In this document: piece by piece, positions 54,769 to 62,654 of the stretch
Position numbering within the stretch: the first letter of the stretch is position 1
How the letters are laid out: each line of letters begins with the position of its first letter
Origin: Cherax quadricarinatus
Lineage: Eukaryota > Arthropoda > Malacostraca > Decapoda > Parastacidae
Assembly: GCF_038502225.1 (NCBI RefSeq)
Contig: NC_091298.1
Span: forward strand, 34,566,609 to 34,630,608
Length of the DNA: 64,000 nt
Direction: 5' to 3'
Notes under the pieces: model-generated
Databases searched by the model: none
Seen by the model: the letters and a program-made list of their open reading frames with translations, nothing else
Told to the model about the DNA's origin: nothing
Made by a program: the position numbers and the translations under genes

Positions 54769-54858
54769 AAAGTTGACAGAAGCAGAAGATACTTGAAGAC
54801 GATGTAATCAGTCCATCACCCTTGAAGTTTTGAGGTGGTCAGTTCCTCAGTCTGGAGA

Positions 54859-55025
54859 AGGGACCTGACCTTCCAACGACGACAACATTCTTACCTCTAC
54901 TAGTGGCCTACATCTATCCTCCTGGCGGTATATAGGCTCCATCCTGTCACTTCAACTCCATATTGTTTCAGACTATGGAACAATACTCTTCTCCAGACTG
55001 AGGGACTGACCACCTCAAAACTTCT
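54859..55025 (+). mobile_element. Inverted 5'-central portion of the hammerhead-like element
   Basis: Reverse complement of 54370-54560 of copy 1: GGACCTGACCTTCCAACGAC, CTCTACTAGTGGCCTACATC, GGCGGTATATAGGCTCC (TATA-like box), CTCTTCTCCAGACTGAGGGA. It begins directly where copy 2 stops, creating a head-to-head junction at about 54858. It ends after CCACCTCAAAACTTC without a hammerhead core. Confidence 0.82.
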
Positions 55026-55054
55026 ACTTGTCGGTTTTTCAAACCATTCATCAC

Positions 55055-55402
55055 AACTGTCAGACACTGCAGCATCATGGGATCTTGTTACAAAGAATTC
55101 TTCAACACTTGTTCAACCTTTGGACGAAGACCTACTTCGACTAGTGGATGGTACCACTATGACCCCACCTCCTCCTGCTTCACCTCACCTCACTACAGTA
55201 TATAAGCCACGTCTACGGCCCTATGCTGTACATTCTACAAGATTGATGGACTGAACACATCGACTCCAGGCTGAGGGACTGAGCACCTCAAACTCCTCCT
55301 CTCCTTACGCATTTCTACTTTGTATTGGACTGATGAAGCCACTGCGTGGCGAAACGTTTCCTGAATAAAGATTCCCATATGCTGCATAAGTGTCTCAATC
55401 TT
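55055..55402 (+). mobile_element. Hammerhead-like element, complete plus-strand copy
   Basis: About 350 bp: 5' AACTGTCAGACACTGCAGCA, TATA-like GTATATAAGCC at 55198-55208, CTCCAGGCTGAGGGACTGAG, hammerhead-like core 55318-55370, then AAGATTCCCATATGCTGCAT and GTGTCTCAATC. It is a different subfamily from the dimer beside it but has the same block order. No coding capacity. Confidence 0.82.
55318..55370 (+). ncRNA. Hammerhead-ribozyme-like motif (CUGAUGA, best match to consensus)
   Basis: Stem I outer CUUUGU (55318-55323), internal loop AUU, stem I inner GGA, core CUGAUGA (55330-55336), extra A, stem II GCCAC-UGC-GUGGC (55338-55350), GAAAC (55351-55355), GUU (55356-55358), inner UCC, internal loop UGA, outer AUAAAG (55365-55370). 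This gives nine stem I pairs (one G-U) and five stem II pairs. The internal loop in stem I opposite the stem II loop is where natural type I hammerheads make their tertiary contact. Caveats: one extra A before stem II, and a GUU cleavage triplet with loopless stem III. Confidence 0.72.
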
Positions 55403-55752
55403 CAACTTATCATCTGTTGACTGGGGTAACGAAGAGAGCTATCAATATGACAGTTTTCTGAACACTATACATGCAGCCCAAAGAACATTTATACCTTATA
55501 AAGAAATTAGATCAAACAGAAATGATCCAAAATGGATGAATAATAGGCTCAAATATCTTTTAGGACACAAGAAAGGAATTTATAGGCTTATGAAAAGAGG
55601 TGAGGGTCATTCTATGAATCAGTATATTGACATAAAGAGGGACGTTAAAAAGGGGATAAGAAAAGCTAAACGTGACTTTGAAATTAAAGTTGCTAGGGAT
55701 TCCAAAACTAACCCAAAAAGTTTTTTCCAGGTTTATAGAACAAAAGTTCTAT
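55403..55752 (+). mobile_element. CR1 family B fragment (endonuclease-RT linker), plus strand
   Basis: Nearly identical to 49735-50040, with the ~60 bp that the first copy lacks (SYQYDSFLNTIHAAQRTFIP). Linker MNNRLKYLLGHKKGIYRLMK through KTNPKSFFQVYRTKV. It ends abruptly at 55752, where minus-strand CR1 B sequence starts. Confidence 0.82.
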
Positions 55753-55906
55753 ACTTTATTAATATCTTCCTTATTTATGCCCGTCATCCACTTATACACT
55801 TCAATGATATCTCCCTTCATTCTACGCCTCTCCAGAGAGGGTAAAGTTGCTCGATGGAGGGCATCTTGGTTCAAGGAGAGTACACTAACGTCCTCACTGA
55901 GCTAAG
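55753..55906 (-). mobile_element. CR1 family B fragment, inverted and internally deleted
   Basis: On the minus strand the 5' UTR and first codons of ORF1 (MPSIEQLYP, about 55906-55838) pass directly into the C-terminal LERRRMKGDIIEVYKWMTGI region (55835-55753). Nearly all of the LINE between them is missing. With the plus-strand piece next to it this forms a head-to-head rearranged insertion. Confidence 0.75.
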
Positions 55907-56296
55907 TATTTATCTAACTTATTTTTAGAACTACACAACGTTTTAGCCTCTAAAACTGTACTCGGGAGTTTGTTCCACTCATCCACAACTCTATTACCAA
56001 TTCAGTGCTTTCCTATATCCTTCCAGAATCTGAATTTTTCCAACTTGAAACCATTGCTGCGAGTCTTGTCTTGTCTGGAAATTGTTAGCACGCTATTTAC
56101 ATCCCCTTTATTTATTCCTGTTTTCCATTTATACACCTCGATCATATCCTCCCTAATTCTACGCCTTTCGAGAGAGTGCAGATTCAGGGTCCTCAGTCTA
56201 TCCTCATAGGGAAGATTTCTGATACATGGGATCAACTTTGTCATCCTCCTCTGTACGTTTTCCAGTGCATTTATATCCATTCTGTAATACGGTGAC
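55907..56296 (-). mobile_element. CR1 family A C-terminal fragment
   Basis: Minus strand DINALENVQRRMTKLIPCIR, LRTLNLHSLERRRIREDMIE, VLTISRQDKTRSNGFKLEKF and NRVVDEWNKLPSTVL-like codons, matching 24600-24990. The TGA-free 92-codon frame 56002-56280 is a remnant. The 3' UTR is absent. Confidence 0.82.
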
Positions 56297-56299
56297 CAG

Positions 56300-56585
56300 A
56301 ACTGTGCAGCATGACCTACTTACACTAATGGATTTGTCCAGTCGGGATTGTCTCCTCTTGCTTCTACTTACCTGACTATAGTATATAAGCAACTTTTCCG
56401 GGCATAGGCTGTACATTTCTCAAGATCGATGTACTGTACACATTGACTCCAGGCTAACGCACTGATTACCTCAATCTCCTTATCTTCCTCTGTTATTCTC
56501 TGTATTAGACTGAAGAAGCTACTGGATGAGAAACGTTTCCTCAAAAAAAAATTCCAAATGTTGCACAGGTGTCTCATTGTTTTTC
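56300..56585 (+). mobile_element. Hammerhead-like element, 5'-incomplete plus-strand copy
   Basis: TATA-like GTATATAAGC at 56381-56390, GACTCCAGGCTAACGCACTG, CUGAAGA core at 56510-56516, GAAAC-GUU at 56530-56537, UCC, an A9 run, then CCAAATGTTGCACAGGTGTC. Stem II (GCUACUGGAUGA) has lost most pairing, so the ribozyme is probably dead. The TATA-to-core distance (129 bp) nearly equals that of 55055-55402 (132 bp). Confidence 0.72.
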
Positions 56586-56589
56586 ATGC

Positions 56590-57125
56590 AATACAACACC
56601 TTTCCTCAACACCCATGCATTGATTTCTCTTATAACACCATCTACAAATATATTAAGCAACAATGGTAGCATCACGCATCCTTATCTAAGACCTACTTTT
56701 ATTGGAAAATAATCTCCCTCTCTCCTACAAACCCTAACCAGAATCTCACTATCCTAGTAAATGCTTTCAGTAACCTTTCACTTATTTCAAACAAACGCAA
56801 CATTTGTCATGTTGATCCCCTTTCCATCATATCATATGCCTTTTCCAAATCCATAAGTGCAACGAAAACTCCTTAACCTTATCTAAAAGCTATTCACTTA
56901 CATACTTCAATGTAAACACTTGGTCTTCACATCCTCTACTGTTTCTAAAGCCTTGTTCATCTGCAATCGTCATCTCAGTCTTACCCTTATTTTTTTCAAT
57001 AATAACCTTACCATACACCTTACCAGGTGTACTCATCAGGCTTCTTTCCCTATAATTCTTACCCTCTGTTGTCCCCTTTCTCTCTATACCTAGGTACAGT
57101 TGCGGAAAAAATTTCCTGGTCACTC
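56590..57125 (-). mobile_element. RTE-like LINE fragment (RT region), decayed
   Basis: Minus strand: KVYGKVIIEKNKGKTEMTIA, DEQGFRNSRGCEDQVFTLKY and, further down, LRHGCVMLPLLLNIFVDGVI-like codons at about 56625-56690. It matches the RT of the other RTE-like copies but is heavily shifted. It is cut at about 57120. Confidence 0.65.
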
Positions 57126-58364
57126 TCTCTTAGACAGAAGTAATATTAGGCAACTTAAGACGTAGTAAACAGAAGAGTAAATATTATTTTCATGAATGAA
57201 TTAGCGCAGCTTGTAAGGATGATGGTGACTGGTTGACAAAATTAATTGCCGGTACTCTCTGTATGTCTATGCAAAATATATATGTATTAATTCAGTTATG
57301 AATTAATTCAGTTAAGAATTAATTACCGTTCAGATATCATATCCAATACTATAACCCCCCCCAAAAAAAAAAAATTATTTGAAAAGGTGACCGAATATAT
57401 TGTCAGTGAAGTCTTACTATCATGCATCAGTCATATGTAATAAAGTGATGCATAATTTTGATGTTAGATAAACAAAGATGGGAACTTTTCACTCTGTATG
57501 ACCTATGTCATGATTGACTACTGTATGGCAGGTCGTCATGGTAGACGAGTTTTCACTTTCAATTTGGGTTATGGCGTGCATAACCCAAATTGATGCCAAT
57601 TCGGTACTAGTGAATTGATGCCAATTCACCAGTACAGAATAAAAACCTACGTTTAACTTTTAGGATAATGTTCAAGTAAACTTTCACTGTCAGCATATAC
57701 GCTGACACTCAGCAGAGTATATATGTACTGTTGGCTTGAGGTGTGTGATGGGGGTAGAACGAAAGAGGAGTTACAACAGGCAATCACCGCCTATAATATT
57801 AAGCAGTATAATTATAAATATTGTAGACAATAGTCAAATAAATGATCCCTATAGTAGGAGTCCTGCATTTCGTAACTTGCATAATGATGGAGGTGATGAC
57901 TGATCGGAGAGGGAAGGAGACATTCGATTGCCTTTGATATAAACATTCAATAATACTGATCTCTGGATATTAGTGGTCCTTGGTTCCCTTCATACCACTG
58001 ATACAAAAAATTTCTCTCTAATGTGAAATGTTTTATCACGTGTAGGTTCACTTCGTTTTTTTTCAATGCTTTTATTATGTCTCATCCATGGGTTTAGTTT
58101 TTTCCTGAAACTATAAAACATATCATTATGATATTGAATATTCAATGGCTGGGTCATGGCGGCTTCATAATTTTGTACTATTCTACTAATTTTGTACTAA
58201 TTCTACCCTAACGGTAGAATTAAACACTGTGTATGAATCCTGTTATGTTTGGTGGGAAATAACAGGGAAACACCATTAACTTTAATTCTCACTGTGTTAC
58301 TGTCATACAGAATAAAGTAGCAAAACATTGCAGATGTATCCAGTATTCCTAGCTAAAATCACAC
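57126..58364. other. Unassigned AT-rich region with small palindromes
   Basis: Contains CAATTTGGGTTAT/ATAACCCAAATTG (57559-57591), a GATGCCAATTC direct repeat flanking it, TGTCAGCATATACGCTGACA (about 57690-57709), and a TTAATTCAGTTATGAATTAA-type repeat at 57285-57325. A C7A12 run is at 57355-57373. No coding content was recognised. Confidence 0.5.
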
Positions 58365-58448
58365 GTGTACTCACCTAATTGTTCTCGCATAATTGTGGTT
58401 GCAGGGGTCGAGATTCAGCTCCTGGCCCCGCCTCTTCACTGAGTGCTA

Positions 58449-59372
58449 CTAGGTCCTCTCTCTCCCTGCTCCATGAGCTTTATCATTCCTCATCTTAAAG
58501 CTATGTATGGTTCCTGCCTCCACTACCTCCCTTTCTAGGCTGTTCCACTGCCTGACTATCCTATCACCGAAGAAATACTCCCTAACATCCCTTTGACTCA
58601 TCTGGGTCTTCAACTTCCAATTGTGACCCCTTGTTTCTGTGTCCCCTCTCTGGAACATCCTGCCTCTGTCCACCTTGTCTAATCCACGCAGTATTTTGTA
58701 TGTCGTTATCATGTCTTCCCTAACCCTCTTGTCCTCCAGTATCGTCAGGTCGATTTCACTTAACCTTTCTTTGTAGGACATTCCCCTTAGCACCGGAACT
58801 AACCTTGTCGCAAACCTTTGCACTTTCTCTAATTTCTTGACGTTCTTGATCAAGTGTGGGTTCCAAACAGGTGCTGCATACTCTAGTATGGGCCTGACGT
58901 ACACGGTGTACAGTGTCTTGAACGCTCCCTTACTAAAGTATACGAACGCTATTCTCAGGTTTGCCAGGCGCCCACATGCTGCAGCAGTTATCTGGTTGAT
59001 GTGTGCTTCCGGTGACTTGCTCGGTGTTATACTCAAACTAAGATCTTTCTCCTTGAGCGAGGTTTGCAGTCTTTGGCCATCTAGCCTATACTCCATCTGC
59101 GGTCTTCTTTGCTCTTCCCCGATCTTCATGATTTTGCATTTGGCGGGGTTAAATTCGAGAAACCAGTTGCTGGACCACGTGTCTAGCCTGTCCACGTCTC
59201 TTTGAAATCCTACCTGATCCTCATCTGATTTAATTCCCCTCATAAACTTCACATCATCTGCGAACAGGGACACTTTTGAGTCTAACCCTTCCATCACGTC
59301 ATTCACATATACCAGAAATAGCACTGGTCCGAGGACCGACCCTGTGGGACCCCGCTCGTCACAGGTGCCCAC
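58449..59372 (-). pseudogene. Family C LINE: RT core to C terminus (307 codons open)
   Basis: Contains TGSVLGPVLFLVYVNDVMEG, the catalytic LFADDVKFM (intact FADD), LDTWSSNWFLEFNPAKCKIM, SITPSKSPEAHINQITAAAC, YVRPILEYAAPVWNPHLIK, RLSEIDLTILEDKRVREDMI and the CR1-type terminus HNWKLKTQMSQRDVREYFFG, RIVRQWNSLEREVVEAGTIH. One frameshift, about 59340, separates it from the upstream RT blocks: VPQG appears as GVPQGRSS in the neighbouring frame. Confidence 0.85.
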
Positions 59373-59981
59373 TGTGATACCTCATCACGTACCATGACTC
59401 GTTGTTTCCTCCCTGTCAGGTATTCTCTGATCCATTGCAGTACCCTTCCTGTTATACGCGCCTGATCCTCTAGCTTCTGCACTACTCTCCTGTGAGGAAC
59501 TATTTCGAAGGCTTTCTTGCAGTCCAAGAAGATGCAATCAACCCACCCCTCTCTCTCGTGTCCTAATTGTGTTACTTTATCATAAAACTCCAGTCGGTTT
59601 GTCACACATAATTTGCCTTCCATAAATCCGTGCTGGTTGGCGTTTATACTCTTGTTCCGTTCCAGGTGCTCCACCACTCTCCTGATAATCTTCTCCATGA
59701 CTTAGCAAACTATACACGTCAGTGACACTGGTCTGTAGTTTAGTGCCTCTTTTCTGTCTCCTTTTATTAAAAAGGGGTACTACATTTGCCGTCTTCCATA
59801 CCTCAGGTAGTTGCCCAGTTTCAAGAGATGTGTTGAAGATTGTGGTTAGTGGTACACAGAGTATTTCTGCTCCCTCTCTAAGGACCCATGGGGAGATTTC
59901 TAGTCCCATTGACTTTGACTTATCAAGGTCCCTTAGCAGCTTCTTCACCTCCTCCTCAGTTGTGTGTTTGTCATCCAACAC
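59303..59981 (-). pseudogene. Family C LINE: RT N-terminal blocks
   Basis: TTEEEVKKLLRDLDKSKSMG, SPWVLREGAEILCVPLTTIF, TGQLPEVWKTANVVPLFNK (then a shift and loss of the NYRPVSLTS box), RRVVEHLERNKSINANQHGF, WVDCIFLDCKKAFEIVPHRR (motif A, catalytic Asp present) and YLTGRKQRVMVRDEVSQWAP. Two frames overlap at 59580-59698. Confidence 0.82.
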
Positions 59982-60546
59982 TTGTTGGTATATTCCTTAT
60001 TTGCGTCCCCCTCTGTTCTGTCCACCCAGAGGCCTTCCTGTGTCCACTGTAAATACCTCCTTAGATCTCTTGTTGAGCTCCCAACATACCTCTTGATCGC
60101 TTCTGGTGAGTTCCCCACCTTCTTTCCTCAGACTGATCACCTGGCCTTTGACTATTGTGTTCCTCCTAATGTGGCTATACAGTAGTTTTCAGGTCAGACT
60201 TGACTTTCGATGCTATGTCGTTTTCGTACTGTCGCAGGGCCTCCCTTCTTATCTGTGCATACTCGTTTCTGGCTTTTCGACTAGGCTCTCTATTTTTGTG
60301 GGTCTTTTACCTCCTTCCATTCTCTAGTGCACTTACTTTTTGCCTCCCTGCACCTTAGGGTAAACCGAGAACTCGCTTTGGTCTTCCCATTATTTCTATT
60401 GCCCTTGGGAACAGACCTTTCCTCTGCCTCTCTGCACTTTGTTGTTTAGTATTTCATCATTTCATATACTGACTTTCCTACCAATTCTCTGTCCCACTGA
60501 ATCTCCTGCAGGAAGTTCCTCATACCTGTGTAGTCTCCCCCCTTTT

Positions 60547-61237
60547 CTAGTATGGCTTCTCCCGTTCAACTCCTGTTACCCTCTCTACTTGTAACTCTAA
60601 TATGTATTCAAAACACAGAACAATGTGATCACTAGCTCCAAGGGGCCTCTCATATTTGATGTCCTCAATGTCTGAACTGCTCAGGGTGAACACAAGGTCC
60701 AATCTTGCTGGTTCAACCTCCCCTCTCTCTCTGATAGTGTCCTTAATTAATATGTTGATGCATGAGGTTTTCCAGCACCGCATCCATTATCTTGGATCTC
60801 CATGTTTCAGGATCCCTGTGTGGCTCCGGGTTTTCCCAGTCGATCTCCCTGTGGTTGAAATCGCCCATAACCAGTAACTTTGCTTTGATCGAGTGAGCTC
60901 TTCTTGCCACCTTGGCCAGTGTGCCCACCATTGCTCTGTTGCTCTCTTCATATTCCTCTCTTGGCCTCCTGCAGCTCTGTGGTGGATTATACATCACTGC
61001 AATGACTACCTTATGTTCCCCAGACTGAATTGTACCTACTATGTAATCCCTTCCTCCAATGTTGCCCATGCCTTCCATTTCCTCAAATCTCCATCGGTTT
61101 TCTTATTAGCAGTATTGGGATGATTGTGTCTGTTATTGTCTTAGTGAGTTTCGTTTCTGTGACTGCTATGATGTCTGCGGACTTCTCATTGATTCTTTCG
61201 TGCCACTCATATTTATTCGTTAATCCATCCTCGTTCG
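60547..61237 (-). pseudogene. Family C LINE: APE endonuclease
   Basis: From 61237 down: GLTNKYEWHERINEKSADII, AVTETKL (catalytic Glu present), a shift at about 61080, GMGNIGGRDYIVGTIQSGEH, VIAVMYNPPQSCRRP, KAKLLVMGDFNHREIDWENP (GDFN box), LDLVFTLSSSDI and RPLGASDHIVLCFEYIL (SDH box). All main catalytic residues can be located, though across two frames. Confidence 0.83.
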
Positions 61238-61267
61238 TGTGTGTGTGTGTGTGTGTGTTTGCATGCG

Positions 61268-61300
<33 letters not shown>
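61238..61300. repeat. (GT)n-(CA)n compound microsatellite
   Basis: (GT)10 then GCATGCGCTCG and (CA)14, partly self-complementary, at the 5' edge of the family C LINE. Confidence 0.92.
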
Positions 61301-61304
<4 letters not shown>

Positions 61305-61348
61305 TTACATAATAACACACTCAGACATATATTTACACACACAAAGGA

Positions 61349-61560
61349 TTAAGCTCCTGGAACAGGGACAGAGTGAACCTAGTAGCGGTCAGTGAAGAGA
61401 CAGAGCCAGTAGCTGTGATTCAACCCTTTCAACCACAAACAGGTGAGCACAGACACACACAGACACACAAACACACACACACAAACACACACACACACAC
61501 GCGGAGGAGCTATGAATCGACCCCTGCAACCACAAATAGGTAAGTACACAGGCTGGGAGA
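61349..61560 (+). mobile_element. Family C LINE 3'-end fragments with (CA)n
   Basis: GAACAGGGACAGAGTGAACC, GTAGCGGTCAGTGAAGAGAC and two partial copies of the CGACCCCTGCAACCACAAAT-AGGTAAGTAC ending, interleaved with CA-rich repeats. These are duplicated 3' tails of the family whose end is at 58365. Confidence 0.72.
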
Positions 61561-62230
61561 GAACAATTAACAAATGCCAGAAGGCTCACTGCTGAACTGA
61601 GTAGTTGGGAAGTTCATGATTTCAAGTAAACTTTGCAGAAAGTTACTTAAATGCTAACATACTATACATATTATGTTGGAAGATATATATTAAATATTCA
61701 CTGACCATTGGTTAAGGTCTATTACCAATCAAATGAAAAAAAATCATTATAGTCAAGCTAACACCGCCAGTTAGGTACCGAAAATTCATTTTTTTTAATT
61801 AGTTCCCAGATCGAATAAATTCTTGACTAGACGTCTTAGCCTTTTTTAAGGCCATTTAAGGCCCATTTTCCTGGGTTTGCTGATGAAACAACGAAAATTA
61901 AGGATGAGGGAAGAGAATGACACTTAAGGTTTTGCCTTTCCTTCTTGCAAGGGAATTGCATAATAATGTTGGTGGAATTACTGTCAAGAACACATGTCAA
62001 CTAATATGATATTTTATTGATGCAACGGTTCTCTCTCCAGGAGCTTTCTCGAGATATTACGAAAAAAATGCAGTGACGCAGAAGATATATAGAGGTAACA
62101 AGAATCCTATACCGCCATTTCAAATATTATTGAACAGAGAAGAGGCAGTTTCGTCGTCTCTGAAGTATTAGCGAGAGTTATCTTTAAAACAATGAACCTC
62201 ACCATCATATAGTAACGAAAAGTTACATCC
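61561..62230. other. AT-rich region with decayed hammerhead-like remnant
   Basis: Near 62000-62060, TTTTATTGATGCAACGGTTC and CTCTCCAGGAGCTTTCTCGA resemble the ATTTATTGTGGCAACGTTTC / CTCTCCAGGAGCTT segments of the palindrome arms at 7975-8012, but the GAAAC pairing is lost. No other content was recognised. Confidence 0.45.
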
Positions 62231-62254
62231 ACTACTTATACACCTCATCCTAGT

Positions 62255-62480
62255 ACTATCACTGCTACTGCTACTACTATTACTACTACTTCTTCTACCA
62301 CTACTACTACCTCAACCACTATTACTACTACTACTCTCTACTACTGTTATTACTACTTCTACAACTATTACTACTACTACTACTACTACTGGTATTATTA
62401 CTACCACTTCTGCTACTGCCACTTCTACGATACTACTACTATGCTACTTCTACTTTACTGCTACCACTACTACTTAACTA
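62255..62480. repeat. (TAC/CTA)n-rich trinucleotide tract
   Basis: Interrupted TAC/ACT triplets over about 220 bp. Confidence 0.9.
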
Positions 62481-62569
62481 CAACCTTCATCAGGGCCAGT
62501 TAGGGTTCTTCATTGTTAACGATGTTTTATCTCGTATTAAATGAATGCTGTGTTCTTGTATTGTTCGTA

Positions 62570-62650
62570 ACAACTTTATAAAGCTCAGGAGACCGATACG
62601 TTGCTACAATCTAATGTCACATTAGTTGAGCATGTGTCTTTTACCTAACA
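62570..62650 (+). mobile_element. Decayed hammerhead-like 3' end
   Basis: TTTATAAAGCTCAGGAGACC, GATACGTTGCTACAATCTAA and TGTCACATTAGTTGAGCATG follow the block order of the palindrome arm 8017-8088, with GAAAC reduced to GATAC. Not functional. Confidence 0.5.
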
Positions 62651-62654
62651 AGAG

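Larger units (their letters stand above)
54221..54857 (-). mobile_element. Tandem dimer of a hammerhead-like element (428-bp period)
   Basis: Two head-to-tail copies in minus orientation. Copy 1 is 54232-54648 and copy 2 54660-54857 (the latter 5'-incomplete). TGAACATTAAA sits before each (54221 and 54649), exactly 428 bp apart. The left one is part of the host LINE reading frame, so it behaves as a duplicated target site. Each copy has a hammerhead-like core. Copy 1 has a TATATAGG box at about 54483-54492. Confidence 0.85.
58365..61237 (-). mobile_element. Family C CR1-like LINE, longest copy
   Basis: About 2.9 kb on the minus strand: endonuclease (61237-60547), linker (60540-60000), RT (59981-59280), C terminus (59372-58449) and 3' end CAATTAGGTGAGTACACGTG at 58365-58384. 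The 5' edge is a (GT)n/(CA)n tract. Frameshifts at about 59340, 59700 and 60010-60540 make it inactive, but it is the best reference copy for family C here. Confidence 0.88.
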
